A stretch of 64,000 nt of DNA from Brachycybe producta. Lineage: Eukaryota; Arthropoda; Diplopoda; Playtdesmida; Andrognathidae. Below the pieces are notes generated by a model. That model made no database searches and was not told the DNA's origin. It worked only from the letters and a program-made list of their open reading frames with translations. A program made the position numbers and the translations under genes. The DNA lies in assembly GCA_036925085.1 (NCBI GenBank), contig JAUPFP010000001.1, forward strand, positions 2,030,001-2,094,000. The letters run 5' to 3'. Of the stretch, positions 1-11,680 are shown one piece after another. Positions within the stretch are counted from its first letter, which is position 1; the number at the start of each line of letters is the position of its first letter.

Positions 1-29
1 ACTTGAAAACTTTCTTTCAGAAGAAACTG

Positions 30-400
30 AAAAGTGTGTTAGAAACTAGAAAAGAAGCTAAGTCACTTAATAATATCTTCATGTTGATATTTTTCAAAAT
101 AAACTTTTTAAACAAAAATTGTTTAAAAAATCTGCTTAAAATTGGGTCATTTTCAGCCCTGATTCGCATGTGAATGCCGCACATTTATAGTATTTTAACT
201 AACTCAAGAGTGTTTTAGAAACTAGAAGGGTCATTTAATCACTTATGCGTTTATGTGAGTTTCAAAATGAAGCAACTGTAAGCAGAACATGTCTTTAAAA
301 AGTTTATTTTGAAAGATAACCATGTGAAAATACCCTTATATGATTGATCTACTCTTCTAGTTTCTAAAACACATTCAAGTTTCTCTTTATTTTCCACCTA
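30..400. repeat. Family A foldback elements (two adjacent copies)
   Basis: Arms carrying the family A core (TTAGAAACTAGAAG, then a TCACTTAA-like string, a CATGTTGATAT string and AAAATAAACTTTTT) run forward from about 30 and again from about 208. A reverse arm (AAAAGTTTATTTTGAAAGAT to CTTCTAGTTTCTAAAACAC) ends near 400. Between arms lies the single-copy string TTGGGTCATTTTC that also sits mid-element in other copies. The outer end carries the GGAAATAATCAAGAG string seen at other copy ends. No coding capacity; non-autonomous. Confidence 0.8.
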
Positions 401-462
401 AAAGATGGAAATAATCAAGAGTTCAAGAGGCCCCGTTTACACAATTAAAATTTTGGTGTAAC

Positions 463-567
463 ATGAAAAGTGTTTTTGCATACTAGAAAGGTAAGCTCAA
501 ATCACCTAAGGGCATCTTAAGTGATTGAACTACATTTCTAGTATGCAAAAACACTTTCAAATTTCTA
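463..567. repeat. Family A variant, compact hairpin
   Basis: A tight palindrome: AAGTGTTTTTGCATACTAGAAA pairs with its complement ending near 567, leaving a loop of about 15 bases around 507-520. The arms resemble family A but carry GCATACTAG in place of GAAACTAG in both arms, so arms changed together, as expected when palindromes convert each other. Confidence 0.7.
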
Positions 568-1277
568 TTACTACGCTTTTTCACACATTTACACTTTAAA
601 ATGACATTTAAAAATATGTTTTAAAGCATTTTGTGGCCCTTTGAAAATAAAATTATTAATTTATTAATTTTCATCTGCGGCTTTTGTATTTTTTTTTGTG
701 TCTCTCTACCAATCAGCTTTCAGTTGGTGTTCGTGTCACATTTAGGGATTTGATACACAATAGTAATGATGTTAATTTCCGGTCATGCCAAGCAACCACC
801 ATATATATAAATGCATAAATAATAATAATTATAATAATAGTCAGTCTATATACAACATCAACCATTACTACTATAATACTGTATCATATCACAATCAATT
901 TCACATTGAAATGTAATTGTTTTCTCGTGTGCTCACCTGTGTAGAAAAAACCACTGGGCGATAAACAGGTGTATTTTTTGTTGTTGTTATTAACCTATTG
1001 TTAAAGAGGGGCCCCAATGAAATTTTCGTGCAATTCATTCATTGGTTGATACAAAATTTTAAAAAAAAGATTTTTGTCACTGATACAATTAAATTGTAAT
1101 GAATTTTTTTTTCCTTCTAAAAGTGAACTGATGCAAGAATGTTTTTTTGTTGTTGTTCCACATCTATGATATATTTAATTGGTGTTAAAGGTGGAGAACA
1201 GGTGGAAAACGCTTTAGTGACATTTCTAGTTTTTTACCACTTTTAAAAAAGTGTTAGAATTTATTAAGAACCTAGAT

Positions 1278-1952
1278 AAAGTGTTTAATTAAAAAAAACT
1301 TCTCCAAACAAACGCGCTGCGATCGTTTTTGGTATAAAAATGGGTTTCGTCCAGATATGAAATCACATAAAAATTAATAGAAAAATAATTGCACGCGTTA
1401 AAGCTTAGAAAAGGAATCACCGTGAAGCCAATATATATTATGCACGTGTTATTTTTTTTGTTATTGCTGTAAATCGTTTTGAACGAGAGTTCTTCAAACT
1501 TTTGTTGGATGGTTTTTTAGGTCTATGGGATTTAACATGAAGTTAAAAAATGTACGATTTTAAACGTTAATAAAAAAAAATAGAAGGGCCTTTCAAAATT
1601 TATAAAAAGCAATCAGCATAAAGCCCATACATTACTGCATGTTATTTTTTTATTACTGCTCTAAATTGTTTTATCGAGCGTTCTTCAAACATTTGTTGGA
1701 CGGATTTTTTGGGTCTATGGGATTTAACATGAAGTTTAAAATGTACGACTTTAAACATAATTTAAAAATAGAAGGACCATTTCAAAATTGATATAAAGCG
1801 ATCAATTAATGAACAATACTTTCTATTGCATTTTACACTTTAATGTATCTTCATTGAACTACTGTGAGACAATTTCTTGAAATTTTAGTGTGACACCATA
1901 TAGAGTATTATAGAGTACCTTATTGTCATCTGCTCAAAAACAACAAGATGGA
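1278..1952. repeat. Family M repeat, copy 1, with internal duplication
   Basis: Matches 21420-21895 in reverse complement over several hundred bases, including the strings GAAGCCAATA, GCACGTG, GTTCTTCAAAC, GGGATTTAACATGAAGTT and AACAATACTTTCTATTGCA. Within this copy the GTGAAGCCAATA to TAGAAGG unit of about 190 bases is present twice (about 1420-1610 and 1615-1790), a local tandem duplication. No reading frame. Confidence 0.75.
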
Positions 1953-2068
1953 TGATCTGTACCTATAGGCTCTTAACCAATTTTAATATACCCTAGATCA
2001 AAGTGTCCATTACACGAATTCGCTATTAGAGCAGTTTCAATCAGCCAATAAGTTTGCCAGGATTAGAG

Positions 2069-2084
2069 AGAGAGAGAGAGCTGT
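2069..2084. repeat. (AG)n microsatellite
   Basis: A run of GA dinucleotides inside AT-rich DNA. Similar (AG) tracts occur at about 36653-36676 and 37650-37662. Confidence 0.85.
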
Positions 2085-3204
2085 TACTAGTAAATAATAG
2101 AACAAAACATATCTAATTGTCTATTTTTCAATATAGTTTATTATTTATTATCCTGTGCAAGATGTTTTCTTTTTGTGACTTTATGTCTCTTATATTATTT
2201 ATTCAATTGTCTCTATTCATCATCACTGGAGATTGCATCAGGTGCACCTTTTGAATAGATATAATGAGTCATATTCTTTGAAATGGTGGACAATATTTTA
2301 TTATTAATATTTTATCATCATCATCATCATTATTATTATTATATGCTAGAAAAGGCACAAGTGTTGCTCTTGACGCAGTTTTTGTCTTCTTCTCATTCAA
2401 TAAGTTGAAACATATAAAAGATTTTAATTGCAGCAGCACCTTTTTTTGCACAATAATTCATAAATTGTATTATTATTATGAGTCATATTTGTGCAACTAT
2501 AGGAACCATACACACACAAACAATTTTGAAAATTAAAATCCAACCAATCATATTCATGTAATAAACCAATATACTTAGGTTATAGGCTAGACTAACTTTT
2601 TTTGTTGTTGTTTTAAATTGTTAATATCAGGATTTTGGCACTGTCCATAGTTATAACTGGGACCAATTAAAAATTTATTTATAAATGAAAATTGAACAAT
2701 GAAATTTCTAAAAAAAAATGGTGATGTGGTAACCCTTCTAGTTTCTCTTAATTTTGCTCTTCTGAAAAAAAAACAGGAAAAATCAAGAGTTTGACAACAA
2801 ACTGTTCATAAACCATCTTAAGAGAAACTTTGAAACTGTTTTTTTTTTAAACTAGAAACAAATGAAACTCTGACAATAAGAGGAGCTATGATTAAAATAG
2901 TGTAAAAATATATAAGTATACAAAGCAAAATTTGTTTTTCTCGTGAAAAAAATCTTAACACCTGGTGCTGAGTTTGTGTAAAGGGTACCCCACTTGCATG
3001 TGATAAAAGACCGTTTGTCCTAATATTTGCATTAAACCTCATGGTCACACACACACATTAAAGAAAGGGCAGAAAGGTATAGAAATTTGGGTAAATAATA
3101 ACTACCAAACTAACACATTACTCAATTTCTAGTCTGTTTCTCTGTAAAAGGTAGTTAAACCTGTCATATGCAACTTGCACGAAAGGAAAAATGGCTTATT
3201 ACTA

Positions 3205-3515
3205 GGGCTCGGATTTTTATGCAATATAAAGTCACTGTTTCTCAATTTGAGGCCCAAGTGCTAATTGTGAAATAATCATCCTCCTCATTACAACAACCAA
3301 CAATTATGCTTTATTTTTATTAAAAAAAGGCTGTTTTGAGGCTATATATCTGGTTACTATCAGTTGTCAAGTAGAGTTTTAGCCTCTAAGGTGTTTTCGA
3401 TTGATAAAAACCAATAATTTTTGGTTGATCTAAACGGGAATTGTTACTTCACAATTGGCTTTTGGGCCACAGATTGAGAAACAGTTGCTTGATAAATGCA
3501 TAAAAATCCGAGCCC
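3205..3515. mobile_element. Family B palindromic MITE, copy 1, TA-flanked
   Basis: Starts GGGCTCGGATTTTTATGCA and ends with its exact complement; TA sits immediately outside both ends (3203-3204 and 3516-3517). The body is nested palindrome: TTTCTCAATTTG...CAAATTGAGAAA-like arms, then CAATTG, then an inner GAGGCTA...TAGCCTC hairpin. About 311 bases, no frame. TA flanks suggest mobilisation by a Tc1/mariner-type transposase; that link is an inference. Confidence 0.8.
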
Positions 3516-3877
3516 TACTTATAACTTAAACAAATACTTGTATACTGGGATCTAATTACAGAAATTAAATTAAAAAAAACTGTCATATGACAGCAAATTG
3601 TCACATCTGCCTCATAACCTTATCAAAATCACAAAAGCAAATTACAAAATATTATGTCGAATATTGCCATATGCTTGTCAGGCAGTGACATCATAAGTTA
3701 TAAGTTATAACTGTCACAACTTTATAATTTTTTTTTCTTCTGTAATGAGGCCCCTGGGTAATATGCAAGGACTACTATAGAGATTATAGTATATTAGTAT
3801 TACATGCACTGTAATAGTGAATGCACGTAGAAGAAGGTAAGAATTTGAAGCAATTAAGTGTACCTATATGGCGTCTA

Positions 3878-4182
3878 ATACCTTGTACACACATGAGCTA
3901 AATTAATTCAAATTAAATGTGTTTTGGGTGAATTACACGGAATCCAGTTAAGGATAAGAACCCAAATAAAAATATACTTTATTATTAATATTTTAAATTG
4001 AAATACTAAATCAATATTCTTTTCAATAGTTTATATAATATATTTAAGTATTAACTCAATATTTTCAGATTATTAACTGAATAAATTGAATTCGACATAT
4101 TGTTTGTTTGTCCTTCACAGGGCTCTGTAGAACGTGTTTAATAAAAAAAATGCAATTAACTGTGTATGTGTGTCGAAGGTAT
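3878..4182. mobile_element. Family D MITE, Harbinger-type, copy 1
   Basis: Ends are TACCTTGTACACACA and the inverted ...TGTGTGTCGAAGGTA, and the bases outside both ends are TAA. The interior contains GGAATCCAGTTAAGGA and CAGGGCTCTGTAGAAC, which pair as a diverged inner palindrome, plus AATATTTTCAGATTATTAACTG. Three-base TWA duplications are typical of PIF/Harbinger elements. No transposase; non-autonomous. Confidence 0.8.
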
Positions 4183-4937
4183 AACACTATAATATGCACA
4201 GTGTTTAAAGACGCCATAATGGTTCACCTATGTAACACAAATTAATCTCCAGACTGTGCTTTTTTTATTTAGTACGGAGCCCTGTAATAGACCTGCGAGA
4301 TTTGTTTTTTAAATCTCGACATGACGACTGTTAATCTCTTTTATTCGGCCATGTTGATTATGCTCTGTTGTGAGCACCATACTCTAATAATTAAATTATT
4401 TCTGCTACAAGAGGGCGCTTGCAATAATTAAATTGTTCTGCTTCATTTGCATATTTTGCAAATGGCTGCCCTTTTAAATAATAATGAGAATTACACGTTG
4501 AGATGAATGGGGAAAAAATGAATGAAGTTAGGGTTGTTTTTATTTGAACTTTTCCCATTAAGCTTGCATTCAAAAAGGGCTTGTTAAATATTCATCGAAA
4601 ACCTATCGATGATGACGATAATAAATGAATCAATCTATTTTTTTTTTGGTTGTTACTATTTGTTTTTATTCTTATGATGTTTCAAATTGTTTGTTTTTGG
4701 TTCTCATCTTTTGTTGTTTTGCCTGTGATGTATAATGTATGTGTGGTAAAAAAAATGATCAGAGACACCTGTGCTTTTGTAAACCTGTCATAACTAAGCA
4801 ATATGCCAATTTAGTAGAAAGTTAACTATTGTCTAATTAACTTACAACTTTATATCAAAAAGATTACATTCACTTGTACCAACATTCACCCTTGTTATTT
4901 ATATATGAAAGGGGGTGGGGAGTGCTTTTTAAACATT

Positions 4938-5065
4938 TAGGTCCAAAATTCAGAAATATTAACTTTGGCACTTGTAATTTCAACTTGAACTCTCTGAACA
5001 GGGTTTCAATATAGAAAAAAAAAACCCTCAGAGGATTCAAGTTGAAGTTCCATGTATTTAGAGAT
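4938..5065. repeat. Family C palindrome, copy 1
   Basis: AACTTGAACTCTCTGAACAGG is mirrored by CTCAGAGGATTCAAGTTGAAGTT about 30 bases later. The same arms appear near 18380-18870, 31120-31250, 38045-38205 and 61540-61600. Sits in a stretch where GGTCCAAAATTC precedes the arms. Confidence 0.65.
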
Positions 5066-5109
5066 TAGGATTTCGGTTTATTCGCAAACTCCATGAAAAT
5101 GTTGGTAAA

Positions 5110-5545
5110 AATACGTAAAAATAATTTTTAAAAAAACCACAAGTAAACCACAGTGAAGCCAACACATTGGTGCACGTGCTGAATTTTTTTTTTTGGTTTT
5201 TAACATTAATTTTTAGGTATTTTTACGAGCATTTTAACGGATGTTTTTTACTTACTCCATGACAATAAAAATTCGCGATTTTGAAATCATTTTTAAAAAT
5301 AGAACCACACTTACCAATTTTTCGTCATTCTATCACTAGATCAGTATATATTTAAGGTGCACATTGCACTTTGAACCAACAAAATTGGACAACTTTAAAT
5401 ATGAAAAATAAACATATTGCCGTCGCGACTGCTGTGTATTTTAGAAATTAACGTTTTTTCTTTAACATCGGGTCTATGGGCTCAATAGAAAAACGATACT
5501 GGCGCTCTTTGCGGAGATTTTTCGAAGTAATTTTGCGATGTAGCC
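5110..5545. repeat. Family M repeat, diverged copy 2
   Basis: Contains CAGTGAAGCCAACACATTGG and GCACGTGCTG as in copies 1 and 3, then at about 5480-5520 an AACGAT...GGCGCT...GGAGA string that matches the left end of copy 1 in reverse. The element may therefore have inverted ends of its own. Strongly diverged. Confidence 0.5.
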
Positions 5546-6044
5546 TCTTAAAAATAAAAGATATCATATCATGTGATATTCATCAAATTATTCTAGGTTC
5601 TAAATAAACTTTTCAAAAATTGTTTCTTAAAAGTTACTTTTGAATTTACTAGTTTATGTTAAATGTGTGTCTGAATTGTGTTAGCAAATTTACTGTTTTT
5701 TTAACAGGTACAAAAAAAAAACAGGTATTTTCTCTATGATAAATGTCTCGATCAGTAAAAGGCAAACACAAAGGTTGCATTTCTAGTTTTTTTTCTTCTC
5801 TTTCTTCTTCTTGGTATTATTATCATTATTGTTGTTGCCCGTCATCACTTTTGTGACATGATAAATTGTACCACATTATCAACGCTCTTCTGCATCATTA
5901 CCATTAAAGTAAATTGATTTCAAAAGTCTTAGAAGAAGAAAAAAAAAATTATATGAACAAGAGTAATTTTAACCCTCGAGTGACCTTTTTAAAGTAAATT
6001 GTTTTCTAAAAGTGTTTGAAACAATTTTGACTGACATAAGAAAA

Positions 6045-6740
6045 ATATTTACAATAATTTATGGATTTGAAACAGTAAATATTTCACTATTTTTTTCTTT
6101 ACATAAAACTTAATAATGCGGATAATTTTATAATTTTTTTGAAAAAAAAATAATTAGAACATTTTAAGGAACTTCGTAATGGTAACTATTATACTTTTTA
6201 GAAATTTGAATAAAAATGTAGGAGATATTTTTAGAAAGTGTTCAATGAACAAAAAAAAAATTAGATATTTTTAGAAATTCGTAAAATATTTACAAAAAAA
6301 TATGATTTTATATAAAACTTGATAATGTTGATAAATTTCACAAATTTCTACAACAAATTAGAACATTTTAAGGAACTTAGTAACAGGAACAGTACTAACT
6401 ATTAAACTTTTTAGAAATTTGAATAAAAAAAACTAATTGCAGATATTTTTATAAAGTTGAACAAAAAAATTAGAGATAGGCCTATTTTTTTTTTAGAAAT
6501 TCGTAAAATATTTACAAAAAATGTATGATTGAAACAGTAAATATTTCATTATTTTTTACATAATACTTGATAATGTTGATAAATTTCCACAAAAAATAGA
6601 ACATTTTAAGAATGTTTTTTAAATTTCTAAAAAGTTTAAAGCTTAATGTTAATTTAAGTTTTAAACTTTTTAGAAATTTAAACAGAAAATAGAGATTTTT
6701 TTTTAGAAATTTAAAAAAACATTTTGAAAAAAATAAATTG
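6045..6740. repeat. AT-rich tandem repeat, three units of about 220-240 bp
   Basis: Recurring landmarks AATATTTACAA (6047, 6286, 6508), TTGATAATGTTGATAAATTT, AGAACATTTTAAGGAACTT and TTTTTAGAAATTTGAATAAA recur in the same order at roughly 239- and 222-base spacing. Units are diverged. The reading frames on the minus strand here are low-complexity Phe/Lys/Leu and not coding. Confidence 0.65.
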
Positions 6741-6902
6741 TGCATAAATGCTATTTTATAGTTTATCAGCAGCGTTGATTTAGCAATGGAATAAATTTAC
6801 ATAATTTTTCCTAATTTTATCACAATATTCAATATTTCGGGTGCATATACATTATATTATGTTGAAATTATTAAAAAAAATTAACATTATCAAACTAAGA
6901 AT

Positions 6903-7065
6903 AAAATTATAAATACTTTGCTCAATTTTGACATTATTTTCAATATTTTTCTTCATATGTTTTTTGTTTTGCTTTTCTTATAAAATTATAAATATTTTGC
7001 TCATTTTTGGCATAATTTTCAGCATTTTTCTTCATATGTTTTGTTTTGCTTTTCTTTTAAATATC
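6903..7065. repeat. 79-bp tandem duplication
   Basis: AAAATTATAAATACTTTGCTC...TTCTTCATATGTTTTTTG...GCTTTTCTTAT at 6903 is repeated at 6982 with a few changes. Accounts for a spurious hydrophobic frame on the plus strand. Confidence 0.75.
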
Positions 7066-7169
7066 AATATTTTTGTCATTTTTTCTCATAATATTTACAA
7101 TAGTTTAGTGGAAATCTTCACATTTTTAGCACTGTCAAAATGTGAACAAAATTTCAAATAATTTGCTTA

Positions 7170-8520
7170 TTTTTTCAACATAATTTTCAGTAGTTTTCAT
7201 TTTGTTTTCTCATAAATTTCATTATTTTTAACAAATTTTAACAAATTTATATATTTTTATATAATTTATATATTTTTAACAAAATCTTCAGAATTCCCGT
7301 TTTTTCGCCAAGTCAAAAATAATCATTATTACTGTAAAATATGCATAAGATTCTCAAATTTTGCTTAAAATTTATTATTTTTTTTTGCACTGTTTCTCTA
7401 GTGTTTGCTGATGGTCTAGTTAGTTAAGTATGTCATTTAAAATATGACTTTTAGAGGAAATTTATTGCGTGCATATTTTATTTGTATCTAAATGCCAATT
7501 TGCATATATGCAAATACAAGTTGCATTTTCACGATAACATAGTTAAACATTGCTCAAACTTAGCTTAAGGTTTATGTAAACCTAGACTCTTATAGTGTAA
7601 TATTTTGAGCGTTGTTTAAATATGATGATGATGGATTGAAATGTTATTGCAAACGACTTGAGGGGGGGTTTAGACCACAGGTTGTGTTTTATTGTGCAAA
7701 TTGAACTAGATCGAGACATTTTCACAATAAATTTCAACACATTCGCAATGTATATTAAATATAGTGACATGTTATGTTGAAATGAAACAATGTTATTAAC
7801 TTATTATTAAGTGTCCTTTGGTATATGTGTTGCTATGTTTATTATTGTACTTTATAGATGACTGTATTTGAATTCTGACTTACAGTTTTTCTTAAAAAGT
7901 ATCAGAAACGTTCGGAATTATAGCTAAAAAAATTAAATAAAAATAAGCACAAAAAAGTGTTAAGTAAAATAATGAAATATGTCGGTTGTGAGAAAAAAAT
8001 AAACAACAATTAATTAAATATTAAAAGTTGTGCAAAGTGATTTAAACAATGGGCAAAATTTGAAAAAAAAAACTCAAAAAATTGAGAATGTAAATAAAAT
8101 TAACAATATTGCCAAAAATAAATTGAAAAATGAAAAATAAGTGAAAAAAAAAGGTTGCAAATAAAATAAAAATAAAAAATATTGCCGAAAACATTAAATT
8201 AAAAATTGTAAAGAAACTAAACAAAAATTACGACTAAAATAATGAAAAATTAGTACGATAAGCGTAAATGAAATTATAAATAAAAATACGAAAAAAATAT
8301 CTAAAATAATATTAAAAAGTAAACAAAATTGTAAGAAAATAAACCAAAAAATAATTGAAATAATCTTACAGAAATTTGTAAAAATTTATATAATATTGTT
8401 TGTATGTATACATTTTGACTTTTTATCGCATTTTTTAAAAAAATTATTTGTAAATATTATATGACAAAATTATGTAAAGAAAATGTGAAAAACTAAGTAA
8501 ATTTTTTTTAAAAAAAAAAT
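7170..8520. other. AT-rich low-complexity DNA, no gene seen
   Basis: Between the tandem region and the hairpin at 8527 I see only A/T-rich sequence with many short homopolymers. On the minus strand from about 8040 the sequence repeats AAAATTGNNNAAAATAAA-like words, a degenerate simple repeat. Open frames encode only Phe/Ile/Leu-rich runs. Confidence 0.5.
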
Positions 8521-8526
8521 CACAAC

Positions 8527-8609
8527 AAAAAAAATCATACAAAATTTTGTCGACATTTATTATGTTGAATAATAAATTTCGACAAAATTTTGTATGATTT
8601 TTTTTTTTG
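8527..8609. repeat. Long AT-rich hairpin with TCGACAAAATTTTG arms
   Basis: AAAATCATACAAAATTTTGT followed by CGA at 8551 is mirrored by TCGACAAAATTTTGTATG followed by a T run after about 8579. The 25-base loop is itself weakly self-complementary (ATTTATTAT/ATAATAAAT). The GTCGAC-like joint at each arm is rare in this AT-rich setting. Confidence 0.8.
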
Positions 8610-9288
8610 CGATTTTTCATAAACAACATTGGAATTTTTTTTCGTAATCGGTATGTATAAAATCATCACATTTTTTAAAATATTTGTTTGTAAAAATTGT
8701 AAAATTAGGACCCCCAAGTCAAAATAAAATTTAGCAACATATATTTTTTAAAATATTTTATATATAAAGGTGATTCAGTTTTCTTTTAGCAATTTTTATA
8801 ACTTCACTAAGCATGAAAGTGTTATTTAAATAAAATTGTATTTGAAAATTGTATTTTCATAAAAAAATAATCTAAATTTTGACAAAAAAATTCTTTAAAA
8901 ACTCTTTAAATTGTTAATTAGAACTATAATATAGCTAATTAGACCAGGTCAGAACATAACTATTATATTTACATTATTCAGAAAAGAGTGAAATTATTGA
9001 GTAAATCATCAATGAGGTCAGTCATTATGTGAAATTAGGACCATCAAATATTTATTCATATACTTTGTATTACAAAAGGACCTAATCTGTATTTCGTGAT
9101 ACTTTTATTTCCATATAGATATATTTTATTATATTAAGACCTAAAAACATTTAGATTTCATATGTTTTATATTAATGCTCCATTTAATTTGCTCCAATTA
9201 TTTCTAAAACATTACAAAATGTAATTTTTAACATAATTTGCCAACACGTTTCAGACATAATGGATGTAAGGTTCCATTTTTTTTTGTT

Positions 9289-9443
9289 GGAAACTAGAAA
9301 AGTCGGCGAATCTTCAAAAATTGTTTTCATGATAAGATCTTTAAATATAATGTTGTAAAAATTATTTTTCATTAAAAGTTTATTTAAAAAACATATTGTA
9401 ATAAAAATAACATTTAGCACATTCACAGACTTTTCTAGTTTCT
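9289..9443. repeat. Family A foldback, degenerate copy
   Basis: GGAAACTAGAAAAGTC (9289) is exactly mirrored by GACTTTTCTAGTTTC (9428), with TTTTCATGATAAGATCTTTAAA inside as in other copies. Confidence 0.7.
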
Positions 9444-9470
9444 AACAAAGTTAACTGTATGCATACACCA

Positions 9471-10164
9471 GGGCCACACTATTTCATGAAGGTGTTGTTA
9501 CTTTTGAGTAATATATACATTACTGTAGTAAAAGTCAGTGAAAGCTGTTTTCGTAAAGAAAAAGTACTGTAGAAGAAAACCTACCACAGTAAACAGTGAT
9601 TTACTAGGATACTGTTTCATAAAACCATGGTAAAGTAAAAATACCGCAATCAACCTACCATAGTAAATAGCTTTTTGGTTTCATAGAATAAGGAAAGGTA
9701 AATTAATAAACCACAGTAAACAGTGTGTTTACTACCAAATTTTACTTCCGTATTATTATTTCAGGTTCATAGAAACATTACTGTTGTATTATGATTAGTA
9801 AACATACTACAATTTCTATCCAGGGAGTAAGGTGGGTAAAGCAGTGAAATAAGTGTTTTGCCATTCATAGCATTTACAATTTATGGAAATACTTATAATT
9901 CACGGTAGTAAAAACCGCAGTAAAGTTAGCAATTTTACCGCAGTAAACTTGAAATTCTACCATTGTTAATATTTTTTGAAACAAGTAATTTTTACTGTGG
10001 TAAGACCCTCAAAAAATATTTACTGTAGTATTTTTAATGTTTTTTTACTTAGGTAATAACAAACATTTATGAAACAAAAATTGATTTCGAAAGAAAATAC
10101 CGCGATATGTTACCATTGTTATATATATTAAGGTAACTCTATCACTCTTTTATGAAATAGGGCC
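9471..10164. mobile_element. Element I: MITE with reiterated TTTACTGTGGTA motifs
   Basis: Left end GGGCCACACTATTTCATGAA and right end (complement) GGCCCTATTTCATAAAAGAG form terminal inverted repeats. Between them the word TTTACTRYRGTA or its complement TACYRYAGTAAA recurs more than ten times in both orientations, together with TTCATAGAA/TTTCATAAAA words. No frame. Target duplication not clear. Probably a non-autonomous DNA element whose body is an array of short inverted motifs. Confidence 0.65.
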
Positions 10165-10179
10165 TAGGTAAACAAAAAT

Positions 10180-10510
10180 TTGAAAAACAAATTTCTAAAA
10201 ATTTTTTTAAAAAACTAGAATAGTAGGTGATTGTTTTAAAAATATTTTTAGTATTAAATGCTAGAAAATTCACTTTTTAAGGCAAATTTAAAATTGTTAT
10301 CATTAAGTTTGGTTTAACAAATAATTAACAAATTCTGATTATTCCACATTTCAGAATAGCAACACTAAAAGAAAACCGAGAAAGTGTTTTAAAAACTAGA
10401 CTAGATAGCTTAAAAACTAGACTAGATATCTTAATAACTAGACTAGATAACTGAATAACTCAATGGTATTTTTATGTTAATATCTTTCAAAAGAAACTTT
10501 TTAAGACAAA
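10180..10510. repeat. Family A arms
   Basis: AAAAACTAGAATAGTAGGTGA at 10210, then a second start near 10365 with AGAAAGTGTTTTAAAAACTAGAC, TTATGTTAATATCTTTCAAAAG and the mid-element string GTTGGGTCCTTTTC near 10535. TTCTGATTATTCCACATTTCAG just before it is the outer-end string of the family. Confidence 0.65.
10372..10450. repeat. AACTAGACTAGATA short tandem repeat
   Basis: The end of the family A motif has expanded locally: AAAAACTAGACTAGATAGCTT is repeated about four times with a period near 20 bases (10391-10450). An example of replication slippage seeded inside a MITE arm. Confidence 0.75.
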
Positions 10511-11394
10511 AATTAAAAATAAAATATTGTCTGTTTAAAGTTGGGTCCTTTTCCTAAATTGAAAATTTTCATCCAACTTCAAAAAATGAGAAAATAATTG
10601 CTAGTTAGACATCATAATAGGAACATTTTTTTAAAAAAAATATTTTCATGATGAGAAGTTTTAAAATAAAACTTTTTATTAAAGAAGAATAAAATTGTCA
10701 AATTTGATTATATTCAAACTGCTGTAAAAAGTTTAATTTAAAAGATATCTTTATAAAATAAAAAAAAAATACTTTGAGCAAATTCATCAAATATTCTGCT
10801 TCTTAACAAAATAAAACGTCAAAATGAAAAGTTTTCAAATATGAATTATTAACTTTGAAACTATATTATAATCTGATAGATAAGGACCATATCTTATTTT
10901 TTGTAAGAATAAAAAGCTATGTAAAAATTTGTTAAAATGAAATATTCAGGGCACGTAATTTCATTACCTAAAATGATCCATGATGTTTGGTCATTTTAAA
11001 TCATTTTTCATTTTTCTAGTTTCTTGTTTAAATTTTGCGACTTGGTTACATTCCATTTGAAGTCGTTTGGCGCAAGTAAAACGTTTCAGCGGTTTTTTTT
11101 TTAGAAAAAAAGCAAATTTCAATTTTTACGAAAGGAGCAAAAAAAAAAACAGATTGTTTAGAAATTAATAAAGTAATTAAATTTTTAAAAGTTCAAAGTT
11201 TATACTAATTTATACTAATTAAAGCATTTTCAAAAAGTAACAAATTAAGAACAAAATTAAGATTTAAATAAATGATTTTTAAGGTAATTTTTTAATTAAA
11301 TATTTTTTATGAAAAAATTTCTAATGTTCTATTTTAGCTTTTTCACTTCAAGTTTGACCAAAATGAGAAAGCAAATTGTTTGCAAACTTTATAA

Positions 11395-11550
11395 CTATAA
11401 TTATTAAAGCGAAAAAAGGATGTTTTTTCCAATAGAAAAGACTTGTTTAGAGGATTAAGTTATCCAAGAAGTTATAAACACTTAATTCTCTTAGTTTGTA
11501 GCCTCTAACCAGTCTTTTACATTGAAAAAAAAGCATAATTTTTTCTTCTT
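11395..11550. repeat. Family B-like inner palindrome
   Basis: GACTTGTTTAGAGGATTAAG...TTTGTAGCCTCTAACCAGTC, flanked by AATAGAAAAGAC / TTTTACATTGAAAAAAAAGCATAA, matches the inner arms of family B without its GGGCTCGG ends. Similar cores lie at 31475-31620 and 37090-37260. Confidence 0.55.
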
Positions 11551-11584
11551 TACTGATTATTCAGTTTTTCATGTACAAAATATA

Positions 11585-11680
11585 ATAAACTTGAATGTGT
11601 TTTAAAAGCGTAGAAACTAGAAGGGCAGCTCAATCACATAAAGAATCTTGCAATAGTTTTGGTTAATTAAAATAAACCTC
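11585..11680. repeat. Family A half-unit
   Basis: TTGAATGTGTTTTAAAAGCG then TAGAAACTAGAAGGGCAGCTC and AATAAACCTCATTTC. No matching reverse arm is obvious nearby; solo half. Confidence 0.6.

Noticed and set aside
6512..6745. Minus-strand frame rich in Phe/Leu/Lys
   Set aside because: Lies in the diverged AT-rich tandem at 6045-6740; hydrophobicity comes from poly-A/T codons, not from a membrane protein.
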